A stretch of DNA of 64,000 nt from Glycine soja (Eukaryota; Streptophyta; Magnoliopsida; Fabales; Fabaceae). The position numbers were made by a program, and so were the translations under genes. Shown one piece after another: positions 1-11,051 of this stretch (position 1 is its first letter; the number at the start of each line of letters is the position of its first letter). The notes below the pieces were generated by a model. It had not been told where the DNA came from and ran no database searches. It worked only from the letters and a program-made list of their open reading frames with translations. Location of the stretch: NCBI RefSeq assembly GCF_004193775.1, contig NC_041011.1, positions 10,257,656-10,321,655 on the forward strand, given 5' to 3'.

Positions 1-70
1 CTTGTTACTTTGCTCTCATTGTTTTTATTCACTGTAATTTTATTAATTCGAAATTAATATCAACTTTCAG

Positions 71-151
71 GATTTGGCTGCTTCAATTGACGAGGGAGAT
101 GTTGAAAAGTTTACTAGAGTAGTGAACGAGTTTAATAGCATAACCCCATTG
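71..151 (+). CDS. alpha-SNAP, single internal exon (partial gene)
   Basis: This 81-base exon is open in one frame for 27 codons. It starts DLAASIDEGDVEKF and ends NEFNSITPL. It matches the penultimate coding exon of plant alpha-SNAP, the adaptor that brings NSF ATPase to SNARE complexes for disassembly at membranes. An acceptor (pyrimidine-rich, then CAG) ends at position 70 and a donor GTATAC starts at 152, so the exon could be spliced. The family's usual last exon, which encodes the C-terminal tail that contacts and stimulates NSF, was not seen in the following kilobase. Reading through the donor gives about 17 unrelated codons and then a stop. Upstream exons would lie to the left of the window. 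It may be the end of a truncated host paralogue, or cargo of the CACTA element whose right end is at 1392. The identity is fairly sure; whether it is functional cannot be judged. Confidence 0.75.
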
Positions 152-1149
152 GTATACTTCTGTATCCAAGACCCAAGTATTAGGAAAAACATTGTCACAT
201 GATTACTCTTTAATGTTATCTAATTCCTTAATATCATGACACACTTGATATTTGGTATGAATATCAATCTCATGTTCCAAACCTGGTACCCAGAGTTACA
301 TTGTTATATAACATGGTACCCTCTTTCATATTCTTCAGTTTCAGAAACAAAATTTAGATGAAGTTAGAAGGAAAATATGACAATTACACCAATTATGCAA
401 ACAAAGCACCACAGTCAGAGTTACATTGTTATATATACAAAGCTTAATTCCTTTTTACATAATTACTCGTTTATCCTCATTGTTCGAGGATAACGATCTA
501 ATTTACTTGTGATGTTTTGAGCACAACTTAGGAAAATGACAGCATTAAAGAATGGCATCCACCATCTAGCAACTTTTAATTTTATTAGCTAACTATTCAG
601 ACATATATAGGGATAACAGATGATCACTACAAGTAGAGACTACATTACAAAAGGAAACAAGGCAGTCACATCTTCTCAAACAAGAAAAAGGACAATCACA
701 TCATCGACTAACACAAGCTTAACCTACCTAAGTAAGTAATTAACTCACTAACCTGCTTTCTTCGAAGTCAGACCAATGTCTTTGTTGCCGATATTGGATC
801 GAAAGCCCTGCTGGCAATCCTTGATTCAGAAGTTCCAGGGGTGCTGCGAAAGCCTTCCTGGGAAGGTTGAAGTCATCGGAAGGAATGAAGAGGCTGTGGA
901 ACAGAATCAAGCAGGGGTGATGTGTGGGCGCGACTAGGTTTGAAGAAAAACCTAGAGGCGTTGAGGTTCAAAAAGAAGCTAGAGGAAAGGTTTCAGCGCG
1001 AAAGGGCAAGATCTGCTTCAACCAAAAGCTGCTAACACTAGGGTTAGAAGCTACAACCAAGGCTTAAGCGCGAAAGGGAAAGAGGTGCGAAAGGGTTACA
1101 AGCGAGAGTAGGGTTAGAGAGAGTTCAGCACGAAAGGGGAAAAAGGTGA
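152..1149. other. non-coding stretch between alpha-SNAP exon and CACTA end
   Basis: No convincing gene was seen. The region 960-1160 repeats a short GCGCGAAAGGG-like motif about five times, with variants at roughly 986, 1060, 1085, 1130 and 1155. This is typical of degenerate transposon internal sequence. Part or all of it may belong to the CACTA element that ends at 1392. Confidence 0.4.
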
Positions 1150-1392
1150 GGTTCAGGGCGAAAGGATTTGTTTTAATCCAAACAAATTAAGACGGTTTTT
1201 TTATTAAACTCGTCGTAAAATTAATTGTACATATCATTCTAAGGCAGTTTTAATTAACCATCTTAGATTTAATGTCATAAAATCCTATTATTGTTCAAAT
1301 AATTACAAAAAAGCCACCGCACAACTTTCTAAGGCGGTTCCCCAGCAACCGTCGTAGTGTTCGTGTCGTAAAATGCCATTTTTCTAGTAGTG
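1150..1392. mobile_element. CACTA (En/Spm) transposon, right terminal part
   Basis: Read on the minus strand, the sequence from 1392 begins CACTACTAGAAAAATGGCAT. This is the characteristic CACTA-superfamily terminus. It is followed by subterminal short repeats with the cores ACGACGGTT, AACCGCC and AAACCGTCTT. The left terminus was not found inside the window. A CACTACAAG at 625 has neither matching neighbours nor a matching 3-bp target duplication. The element abuts and probably truncates the left LTR of the copia element. Confidence 0.6.
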
Positions 1393-1403
1393 GTTCCGTT
1401 GCT

Positions 1404-1835
1404 TTTCTCTACAAATAGGGATCGTAACCTCTTGTATTGGTAACTGCCATTAGTTACCCCAAATTTGATAATTATAATTTGGTCCCTCATCAAATTATAA
1501 TATCACTAATTGTATCTACACAATTAGCCTCTCATGACATATATGCCCTTAGCCATAATTTTATATTGATTAGACCACTTTGTCACAAATATATATATCC
1601 TTACAATCCTTATGAATGTGTTAGACTTTATGAGCTCAAAATTTGTCATTACATGCCTTGAGTATATTCCAAAAATCTTATCCATTAATTACATTCTCAA
1701 GTAGAACCAAAGCAGCTTTCATTGTATCAATCACAACTAAACTCATCATGATCACTAATGCTGACAAAATCAAATGACACAGACTCATCATGGAATATCT
1801 AGCATGAAAATTACGTGAAGGTGGCCTGTACATGT
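1404..1835 (-). repeat. copia 3' LTR, outer part
   Basis: The segment matches 17390-17568 over its first 170 bases with few differences. This shows it is the LTR of the minus-strand copia element. Its remaining part lies beyond the gypsy-like insertion at 10866-11048. A CACTA terminus abuts it on the left. Confidence 0.7.
1831..1835. repeat. 5-bp target site duplication (left), CATGT
   Basis: Identical to 10861-10865 and directly flanks the TG...CA ends of the gypsy-like element. This proves one insertion event into the copia LTR. Confidence 0.9.
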
Positions 1836-3803
1836 TGTCATACCCTAATTTCGTTCGGGGGCCATTGTTTGTCGGCATGCGACCTCCATTTGACCACTTC
1901 AAAATGTTTAATACCCATTGTCAGGGAATCCGTAAAGTTCCGGGACGTTTCGAAAAGAAAACAGCCAAAAACACAAAAGTGGTGGTGAACTTATCAAACA
2001 CGGAGGGTGTGCTCAGGAAAATTCATCCAAAACATTCTAGAAGGGGGGGTGAACTTATCAATTATGGGTGCATTCAGGAATCTTCCTCAAGAAGCCTCTG
2101 GGCGGCAACCACCTCCATTTTGTTAAAAAATGGCATCCGGGGCAACCGAGGATTTCGTAATGCTTCCGTAAAATTTCTGAAAACCTTGGGTTAGCATATT
2201 TCACTTAATATAGGTGAAAGGGAAGAGAAAAAAGATGAAAATCAAGTCTGAAACACTCTCGTAAGGCTTCCGTAACTTTTCCATAAAGTACGAAAAGGGG
2301 GGTGAACTTAGTAATTGGGGTGCGCTCAGAAATCTTCCTCGAGAAGCCTCTAAGCGGCAAGCACCTCCCTTTTTCCCTATAAATAGGGGAGGGGGGATGT
2401 TTCAAAAATGTTCATGACCCCTAGGCTATGCATTTTGGCTATTTTGGGTGAAAAAACACGTTTCCGTGAAGAAAAATTGAGTCGAAGTGCTTCCGTAACG
2501 CTTTCGAGACGTTTCTGTGAGCAAATCTGTGAAGATTTTCTGCCGCTCTTCACCGTTCTTTGTTCGTTCTTCATTCTTCAACCGTAAGTGTTCGAATCTG
2601 AGACTTTCAATTCATTTCTTGTTTTGTTTGCTTTCATCTTCATCTCGTTCACTTTCGATTTTATTTTCTTCCATTTTTAACGATCTTTTTTGCCGTTTAT
2701 TTAAGCTGTTATCTTGCCTAATAGTTGACAAAATGAATTTCAACCGATCATTTGTGTTGTAATCACTGTTAAAATAAAATTCAACCGATTGTTCACGCTG
2801 TAAGCTCGGTTAAATAAAAAAAAGGCAAAAATAATAATAAAATAATTAAAATATCTTTGAAAAAATATAATAAAATAATCAAAATAGCTTTGAATAAAAT
2901 AATAAAAAAAAATCGATCGGACGTTTTTCTTTGAAAGTTTCCTTGAATGAATTGACTAATAACCAAAGTGAAACTAAGGCTAAAATCAACTCACAAATCA
3001 AGCTTTTTCCGTAAAAGTCACTTAAAACCGTTTTAAGGTCCAACGCCTTAAACGGTCCTCTTTGCTTTTATTGGTTAAAATGGACCATTCAAAACATAGA
3101 ACCAACAAATAACTTTACCGCTTTTGCAAGAACTACGTAGTTCTGAGTTCCTCATTGCAATTGAGGATATGTAAGAGCAAAAGCTCCGCTTTTGTCGACC
3201 ACCCCAAGAGATCGTTAATGGTCCAACGCCTTAACGTTTCTCTCCTTTCAAAAACAAGAGATCATTAATGGTCCAACGCCTTAACATTTCTCTCCTTTCA
3301 AAATCAAAAGATCGTTTAATGGTCCAACGTCTTAAATGACCTTTGTTCGGTTAAAATCGATCTTGCGGAAAAAGATCAAAACAACTTAACCAATGTTCAG
3401 TTCTTACGAAAGAACTACGTAGGTCTGATTTCCTTATCGCAATTGAGGAATACGTAGGAGCGAGGGAAACACCGTTGTTGACCACAAAAAGATAAAAAAT
3501 ACAAAAGGCCCATAAAAAGCTAAAAAACATAAAAAGGGAAAAATACATAATTTTGAAGTCATATTTGCACACTTGATTGAAGGCTGTCATCCCTTGTGAT
3601 GGACGCGTGGGGTGCTAATACCTTCCCCGTGCATAAAAATAACTCCCGAACCTTTCACGATTAAAGTTCGTAGACTACACCTTTTTTGTCTTTTCTGACA
3701 TTTTCCTCGAATAAACGTTGGTGGCAACTCCGCACGTTTTCCTCCCTTGGAAGACGCACCCGTGAGCCCGCTTCGCCCTCCCGCCAAAGGGTAGGTTGCG
3801 ACA
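1836..3803 (+). repeat. gypsy-like 5' LTR
   Basis: Runs from TGTCATACC to GTTGCGACA. It contains a TATAAATA box (2378-2385) just before a run of G, so transcription probably starts near 2405-2415. Open frames in the LTR on both strands have no recognisable product and are not annotated as genes. Confidence 0.85.
2378..2385 (+). promoter_or_regulatory. TATA box of the gypsy-like 5' LTR
   Basis: TATAAATA in the middle of the LTR, where the U3/R boundary is expected. The equivalent site in the 3' LTR (about 9456-9465) has decayed to CAAATAAATA. Confidence 0.5.
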
Positions 3804-3805
3804 AT

Positions 3806-3823
3806 TGGTGACTCCACTGGGGA
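3806..3823 (+). other. primer binding site of the gypsy-like element
   Basis: TGGTGACTCCACTGGGGA starts two bases after the LTR end. It begins with TGG, as expected for pairing with a tRNA 3' CCA end. The sequence resembles the tRNA-Arg-type site of Tat/Ogre elements; the tRNA identity is from memory of that lineage. Confidence 0.65.
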
Positions 3824-5463
3824 CTATTTTTAGAGAGTTAGGCCTATTAATCTTTTGTGCAAAAGTTGTGTTTTCCCTTTCATCGGTTTCCCTTTTCCTT
3901 TATTTTCTTGAGTAAACTTCTTCGATGCTGTAAGTGTGTTTTAATGTATGCATGAGATAAATATGTATTCATTTGATGCACACAACAGCAACACCTTTTT
4001 GCACACACAGTGAGTTGAAAAGGGGCCCTATACCTGGGTCCATGGGAACATAAGGAGTGGAGGTGAATCTGTGGTCATGTTGGGTCTCCGACTTGCTTGA
4101 TAACAGTGAACCCTCATCTAGAGTTTTTCTCTTTGATAACGTATTATTGCTGGTAGTCCCTACTATCGCAATATGTTTTTCAAAGGGGATGATACCTCTA
4201 GAAACCATCAAGAGAGATATGACCACCTTGGGAATTATCACTAAAAGCCTTTTAGTTCCTCCCGTTTAGGTCCCTAAAATAGGGGCACGAAGCGAACACG
4301 CTGCGTGCCTTTTAAACACTGCCATGCATGTAACCTGAATGTCATGTACGCCTTTGCCGTATGATTATCTGAGGATATTGCCATGCTGTGTACATCCCCC
4401 TGTTGCGCTTTTGCGCATCTGCATCATGTCGTCATGCATGCGTTGTATATTGGTCTCGTCTTTTGTCACGGGAAGCCGAAAGGTCCATGTCACCTTCTTA
4501 ACTACACACATGGGGTAGTGCGCCCCCGAATGCGCAAGTAAGAAGAGATGATTTTTCGGGCTCTCGTGTCCGTAAATGCATTCATATCATGCATCGCATA
4601 AGCATCTCTTCATGGCATCGTAATGGACGTATCATTCCTGCATTTGTCACTTATCATTTCATGCATTGCACTTTGCATAAGTCATCTCACACCATGCATC
4701 TGCATCTAACATGTTTTTTGCATACCTTTTATTTTCATGTTTACTCATGCACGATCCTTGCGTTTTCCTCTGCAAAACAAAAACAAAAAAAGGAAGCGTG
4801 AAAATTCACACTGCATTCTTAGTTGCATGTGTTAGGTACCATGAGCCGACCATGTTGGGATCATAAACCTATTTCTCAAAAAAATAAAAAATGATTGAGC
4901 ATGGTACCTAATGCGTGGTTAACTAAGAAATGATGTTTCTTCGGGAATCTCAATCTCATAATTACATTTTCCATGCATAGCATACGTATTCCCGAGTCTT
5001 TCATCTCTATGAAATGTTGTCGAAGTATTGGCTATCAAAATTGCCATTCCTTGGGTTATGGGGTTGAACCAAGCTCATGTTTTTACAAAAATGTTCATCA
5101 AGTCAAGTTGAAGTATGGAAGTAACCATCTTGCAAAAAATTGGGGCAAAAGATGGATCGAGTTACATCGCTGCTTCGTCTACTGCCAAACACATTTAGGA
5201 CTGTTGATGTCCTTGTTACTTCCAGTTTCACCTTGACAAAGATGTCATGGACCATGTTGAAAATCTAAATTGATTCAACCCCATGTCCTGTGTAAAAATT
5301 CGCAATACTTCAATTGTGCATCATTCACATACATCCATGCTTTTCATTGGTTGCATTTCTCATTGCATTCTTTCCTTGAAAAAAATGAACTTAATCATTG
5401 TTATCAAAAGGAAAGAACACGCTTTACGGGGCCCTTATCGAACCCGTGCTAGAGCTAGAGTAA
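3824..5463 (+). other. long untranslated leader of the gypsy-like element
   Basis: About 1.6 kb without a supported gene. It is rich in CATGCAT-like words (4320-4740). It contains a perfect 12-bp inverted repeat, TTAGGTACCATG at 4832-4843 and its complement at 4900-4911, which could form a hairpin around an A-rich loop. Confidence 0.55.
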
Positions 5464-6640
5464 TGGGTGAAGTAGAGGAGGTGCAAGAGCAGATGAAGGC
5501 CGACACGGAGGCCTTGAAAGAGCAAATGGCCATAATAATGGAGGCCATGATGAGCATAAAGGAGATAATGGAGGTCAATGCGGCTGCAATAGCCGCTACC
5601 AACACCATTGTTGAGGTGGACCTGACCCCCCCATATGGCCTCAACCAAATAAATCATCCAACCTCATATATGGTAGGTCTGGAAGGCGAAGAGTTGGGAG
5701 GTACGTGCGGCCCTCATTTAGTGCGAAAAACAAGCATGCCTTCCCACCATATGGCTTGCCTCCCAACTATACACCACCCAATGTGGCATACACTCCCAGT
5801 AAGGATGTCAATAACTCCGCTCCCATACTCATTGAAAGCCGACAACCTCAAACTGATCATGCACATGTCTCTCAAACCATGGGGGAGACATATGAAATTC
5901 CCCACCACAATATAGCTGACTTCGAGCCTTGCCTCGGATATGCCACTGAAGGGCAAGCAGTTGGTGATATACCCCTGCAAAACACTTTGGAAGGGCCTTA
6001 ATTTCTCCCCCAACCACAACCCTTCTATGGAAAAATGGTGGGTTACACACCTTCAAGCTTTGAGGATTTGGTCTTCGCCGGTGAAAGGATCAAAGTGGGT
6101 CTAGAAAAAGGCATATCTAATCATTCTGCTTTGATGAATGCGAAAATTGGGGCAAATGAAAAGGATGAGAATGAGGGAGAAATCCTTGCTATGACTGCCA
6201 TTCCTACACGGTCAAATTTCCCATCAGCCCAATAATGTCATTGCTCAGCCAATAACAGTCCCTCTCACCCAATCATCCACAAAAGCCATCCCTAAATCAG
6301 CCACAAGGCATGCCTGCTTACCATAGGCCTAATGCCTAAACACCACCTTTAGCGCAAACCAAAAAGGAATTTTGCAGCAAAAAGCCTGTAGGATTCACCC
6401 CAAATTCTGGTGTCATATGCTAACTTGCTCCCATATCTACTTGATAATGCAATGGTAGCCATAACCCCTGCCAGGGTTCCTCAACCTCCATTTTTCTGAG
6501 GATATGACTCGAACACAACATGTGCATATCATGGAGGAGTTCCAGGACATTCAATTGAGCACTGTATGACCTTGAAGCGTAAGGTGGAAAGTCAAATTAA
6601 TGCAGGCTGGCTGAAATTTGAGGAGAATCGCTTATGAATC
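5464..6640 (+). pseudogene. gag of the gypsy-like element, frameshifted
   Basis: Gag would form the retroelement particle and package its RNA. The N-terminal part begins MGEVEEVQEQMKADTEALKE at 5464, a charged, probably coiled-coil segment. The frame then shifts. A second block at about 6026-6240 reads FYGKMVGYTPSSFEDLVFAG in another frame and stops at 6235. A third block near 6490-6638 reads CAYHGGVPGHSIEHC, a conserved Cys/His knuckle-like motif of this gag family, followed by GWLKFEENRL and a stop. At least three frames are needed, so no full protein can be made. The pieces match a gag type seen in soybean gypsy-like repeats. Assignment to gag is fairly sure. Confidence 0.7.
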
Positions 6641-7765
6641 CTAACATCGACAAGTGACACCACACATGAGACAATTTTGAAAGCTGTTGTTAGATGTCTC
6701 TAATGACTCATCCGGATTTTCAAGTTTATGCCATTATTGTAAACCATAGTTACAATGCTAAATAAAATGGATAAATGTGATATCTTTGTCCCTCATCCTC
6801 TCGTAATTACATCTTTGCTTCCACTGGAATGTGGGTGCAAGCCGTTGGTTTGTTTGCTCAAGCGACCTGTGCTCCTGAGTTTGGACTTCCAAGACCGTTC
6901 AATCAGAAATTACTCGTGCTACACATTTGGTGAGGATGCCGTAAACAACGAGTAAAGCAGAAAAGTTCAAAAAGAAAAAGAAAAAAAATCATTTGATTGA
7001 CTGTGTTTTCAAGTAAAAATATAGACATTCATGTGACCTCATTTTATCATTCCTGAAAGTTTGTCTTTTTGAGAGAGAAGTGATTTATCAAGAATAGGAG
7101 TCATTTGACTTAATCTGTCAACTGAAAAATCCTTCAACTGTTTCTCGTCCTTGAAAATCCTTTTTGAGAATCAACCGTTTCTTTCATTCTTCCTTGCTAC
7201 AAGGTTGTGAAAACAAAACAACGATGGGTACCTCAGAGCCCTACACTAGGGCAATGAAAGGCACCATGCGTGAGCCTCAGGCGAACCTAGGGGCAGGTCA
7301 AAAGTTCTCACCCATCGATGTTTATAAACAAAAAAAGGGGGAGTGACAAACCCTGGGATTTCAGTGGATTGATTTGGCTCCATTGTCGTCACTCAAAAAT
7401 TGTCAAGTGAGTAAATAAAAAAGGACATACACTCTAAGGGAGTTCCCGAAGAGATTTGCAAAAGATAGGATGAGGTTACATGAATTATCACCTCTTTCAA
7501 AAATCAAATCAAAATCACAAAATAGGGAAAAAATGTCATGAACATTGTACAACTTTCCATTACATTGCATTGTTGCATACGAAGTCCGCATTTACCGCAT
7601 TTCAAGACAAAGGTTCCATTCATCTGCATCCCTAAAAGTCATGTTAACTGCATAGATTTCCTACCTCTAATGTCCAATCTTGTGAATTTGGGATGACTGG
7701 CCCTCTCGATGAGTCAATCTCTTGCTTTCTCATAAGGGTGGACCCTTAGGTACTAGTACCTATCG
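6641..7765 (+). other. interior of gypsy-like element, no gene recognised
   Basis: Here pol would be expected, but no aspartic protease, YxDD reverse transcriptase or integrase motif was seen. Only short open frames occur, for example 6755-6955 and 7164-7346, and neither is recognised. The pol region has probably been deleted. Confidence 0.5.
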
Positions 7766-8386
7766 CCTTAAGAGGGTTGCACGCCCTCGCCTTCAGAGGA
7801 CTGCACGTCCTCACCTTCAGAGGGTTACATGTCCTCGCCTTAAGAGGACTGCACATCCTCACCTTCAGAGGGTTGCATGTCCTCGCCTTTAAAGGGCTAC
7901 ACGCCCTCGCCTTCAGAGGGCTACACGTCCTCGCCTTCAGAGGACTACACATCCTCGCCTTCAGAGGACTACATGTCCTTGCCTTCAGAGGACTATACGC
8001 CCTCTCCTTTAGAGGGTTGCACGCCCTCGCCTTCATAGGGCTACATGCCCTCACCTTTAGAGGACTACACGTCCTCGCCTTCAGAGGACTACAAGTCCTC
8101 GCCTTCAGAGGGCTGCAGGCCCTCGCCTTCAGAGGGCTACAGACCCTCGCTTTCAGAGGACTGCACGCCCTCGCCTTCAGAGGGCTACACGTCCTCGCCT
8201 TCAAATGACTACACGCCCTCACCTTTAGAGGACTACACGTCCTCGCCTTTAGAGGGCCGCACGTCCTCACCTTTAGAGGACTACACACCCTCACCTTTAG
8301 AGGACTACACGTCCTCGCCTTCAGAGGGCTACACGTCCTCACTTTTAGAGGGCTCTACATCTGCGCCTTTAGAGAATTCAAGGTCC
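7766..8386 (+). repeat. 24-bp minisatellite of hairpin-forming units
   Basis: About 25 degenerate tandem copies of a 24-base unit, roughly GCCTTCAGAGGACTACACGTCC then TC. The period is a multiple of three and contains few stops, so long frames exist on both strands (repeats of about eight residues such as SPLEDYTS or KARTCSPL). These look like by-products of the repeat, not genes. Each unit holds a 6-bp inverted repeat around a 5-base loop, GAGGAC-TACAC-GTCCTC. Some units use GAGGGC/GCCCTC instead. Confidence 0.9.
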
Positions 8387-8844
8387 TCTTCCCTTAATGC
8401 TTAACCGAGACTTGCGCTCTTGGGTGAGAGGCCAGTAGTTTCCTTTTATCAGTTCCTGGTCCACCCCCTTGATCTCGGAGGAGGGCCAACTGTGCGAGCA
8501 CAACCAGAGGAGGAGGCTGGTCTCCAACTTCGACAAGGAGGCTATCACACAACTATTATGCATACCGGGGTAAGATTTCGCTCAGACTACTGCAGGGATA
8601 CGAGTGCGGATCATGCGTACAACCACAACTCCGATGTTCCCCTGTCGAAAAGTCAGCTGGTTTATGCCATCATGACATAGGTAAGTATGCACATGGCTCA
8701 ACTGATTTCTGATGCCATCTACTGTTTGCAAGGATCGTGCCCACAAGACACTTAGTGGGCCCGGAGAAGTCCAACAAGGTCCTGGGGTTTCCAGCTCTGA
8801 TTACGAGCCTCTGTTAGTTCTACGGAGTGCCCGTCGCCTCCAGC
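8387..8844 (+). other. 3' interior of gypsy-like element, unrecognised
   Basis: A frame at 8420-8680 (86 codons) continues from the repeat in a different phase. It shows no known motif. No polypurine tract precedes the 3' LTR. Confidence 0.4.
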
Positions 8845-8913
8845 ATTAAAGTTCGTAGACCACACCTTTCTGGTTTTTTCTAACGTTTTCCTCGAATAAA
8901 CGTTGGTGGCAAC
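8845..8913 (+). repeat. 69-bp LTR fragment joined directly to the 3' LTR
   Basis: Matches 3660-3728, near the 3' end of the LTR, with few differences. It runs straight into the first base of the 3' LTR at 8914. The normal polypurine tract is missing, so the junction is a rearrangement. Confidence 0.85.
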
Positions 8914-10860
8914 TGTCATACCTTAATTTCGTCTAAGGGTCATTGTTTGTCGGCATGCGACCTTCATTTGACCACTTCAAAATTTTTAATACCCATTTCC
9001 ATGGAATCCGTAAAGTTCCGGGACGTTTCGGAAAGAAAACAACTAAAAACACAAAAGTGATGGTGAACTTATCAAATAAGGGGTGCGCTCAGGAAACTTC
9101 ATCTAGAACATTCTAGAAAGGGGGTGAACTTATCAATTATGGGTGCATTCAGGAATCTTCCTCAAGAAGCCTCTGGGCAGCAACCACCTCCATTTTGTTA
9201 AAAAATGGCATCCAGGACATTCGGGGCTTCCGTAATGCTTCCGTAAAATTTCTGAAAACCTTGGGCTAGCATATTTCACTTAATATTGGTGAAAGGGAAG
9301 AGAAAAAAGAGGAAAATCAAGTCTGAAATGCTCCCGTAAGGCTTCCGTAACTTTTCCGTAAATTACAAAAAATGGGGGGTTAACTTAGTATTTCGGATGC
9401 GCTCAGAAATCTTCCTCAAGAAGCCTTTGGGCGGCAAGCACCTTCCTTTTTCCAAATAAATAGGGGACGGGGGCTGTTTCAAAAATATTCATGACCCCTA
9501 GGCTATGCATTTCGACTATTTTGGGTGAAAAAACACGTTTCCGTGAAGAAAAATCGAGTTGAAGTGCTTCCATAACGCTTCCGAGACGTTTCTGTGAGCA
9601 AATCTGTAAAAAATTTCCGCCGTTCTTCGTTCTTCAACCAGTAAGTGTTTGAATCTGAGACTTTCAATTCATTTCTTGTTTTGTTTGCTTTCATCTTCAT
9701 CTCGCTCACTTTCGATTTTCTTTTCTTCCGTTTTAAACGAGCTTTTTACCGTTTATTTAAGCTGTTATCTTGCCTAATAATTGATAAAATGAATTTCAAT
9801 TGATCATTTGTGTTGAAATCACTGTTAAAATAAAATTCAACCAATTGTTCATGCTGTAAGCTCGGTTAAATAAAAAAATGGCAAAAATAATAATAAAATA
9901 ATCAAAATATCTTTGAAAAAATATAATAAAATAATCAAAATATCTTTGAATAAAATAATCAAAAAAATCGATCGGACGTTTTTCTTTGAAAGTTTCCTTG
10001 AATGAATTGACTAATAACCAAAGTGAAATTAAGGTTAAAATTAACTCACAAATCAAGCTTTGTCCGCAAAAGTCACTTAAAATCGTTTTAAGGTCCAACG
10101 CCTTAAACGGTCCTCTTTGCTTTTATTGGTTAAAATGGACCATTCAAAGCATAGAACCAACACATAACTTTACCGCTTTTGCAAGAACTACGTAGGTCTG
10201 AGTTCCTCATCGCAATTGAGGATACGTAGGAGTAAAAACCCTGCTTTTGTCAACCACCCCAAGAGATCGTTAATGGTCCAACACCTTAACGTTTCTCTCC
10301 TTTCAAAAACAAGAGATCGTTAATGGTCCAACCCCTTAACGTTTCTCTCCTTTGAAAAACAAAAGATCGTTTAATGATCCAACGCCTTAAATGACCTTTG
10401 TTCGGTTAAAATCGATCTTGCGGAAAAAGATCAAAACAACTTAACCAACGTTCAATTCTTATGAAAGAACTAGGTAGGTCTGATTTCCTCATCGCAATTG
10501 AGGAATACGTAGGAGTGAGGGAAACACCCTTGTCGACCACAAAAAGATAAAAAATACAAAAAGGCCCATAAAAAGCTAAAAAAAACATAAAAAAGGAAAA
10601 AATACATAATTTTGAAGTCATATTTGCATACTTGATTGAAGGCTGTCGTCCCCTCTGACAGACGCGTGGGGGTCTAATACCTTCCCCGTGTGTAAAAATA
10701 ACTCTCAAACCTTTCACGATTAAAGTTCGTAGACCACACGTTCTGATTTTTCCGACGTTTTTCTCGAATAAACGTTGGTGGCAACTCGCGCGCCTTCCTC
10801 CCTTGGAAGACGCACCCGTGAGCCCTGCGTCGCCCTCCCGCCGAAGGGTAGGTTGCGACA
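8914..10860 (+). repeat. gypsy-like 3' LTR
   Basis: Runs from TGTCATACC to GTTGCGACA and aligns along its whole length with 1836-3803. It is flanked on the right by CATGT. Confidence 0.9.
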
Positions 10861-10865
10861 CATGT
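10861..10865. repeat. 5-bp target site duplication (right), CATGT
   Basis: Right copy of the duplication at 1831-1835. Confidence 0.9.
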
Positions 10866-10937
10866 CTATTTTCAACTAGTCCTACTTTACCTCAATGAGA
10901 TCATTTAATAACCTTAACGTGCAGAGTGTAATAACTG

Positions 10938-10968
<31 letters not shown>

Positions 10969-11048
10969 GAACCAAATATATCCAAAAGTCAATGTATGCA
11001 TACATAAAATCTAACATAGAACATAAAATACATAAAAGTGACTAACTC
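10866..11048 (-). repeat. copia 3' LTR, inner part
   Basis: This is the continuation of the interrupted LTR up to the end of RNase H. A purine-rich GTGGGAG (minus strand, about 11046-11052) just inside is a candidate polypurine tract. It includes an (AT)n run near 10942-10969. Confidence 0.55.
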
Positions 11049-11051
11049 CCA

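Larger units (their letters stand above)
1836..10860 (+). mobile_element. non-autonomous Ty3-gypsy-like (Tat/Ogre-like) LTR retrotransposon
   Basis: A 9.0-kb element with LTRs of 1968 and 1947 bases, each beginning TGTCATACC and ending TTGCGACA, is bounded by the perfect duplication CATGT. A tRNA-complementary primer site follows the left LTR. The interior (3804-8913) has a long leader, a broken gag, a 24-bp minisatellite and unrecognised sequence. No protease, reverse transcriptase or integrase was seen, so it would have depended on another copy. Over the first 150 bases the LTRs differ at roughly one position in ten, which suggests an old insertion. The tRNA-Arg-like primer site and the gag type suggest the Tat/Ogre lineage, but without pol this stays an inference. 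Confidence 0.8.

Noticed and set aside
625..633. CACTACAAG as the left end of the CACTA element ending at 1392
   Set aside because: The following bases do not match the right terminus and flanking trinucleotides differ (GAT against GTT).
1832..2194. 120-codon ORF in the gypsy-like LTR
   Set aside because: Starts at the LTR boundary, has no domain, and is broken in the other LTR.
7746..8342. 198-codon minus-strand ORF of KARTCSPL repeats and plus-strand counterparts
   Set aside because: Open only because the 24-bp repeat is a multiple of three; frames are open on both strands.
7766..8386. CRISPR-like array
   Set aside because: No unique spacers; units are contiguous and the genome is a plant.
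10406..10861. 151-codon minus-strand ORF in the 3' LTR
   Set aside because: Antisense to the LTR, split in the 5' LTR, no recognisable motif.
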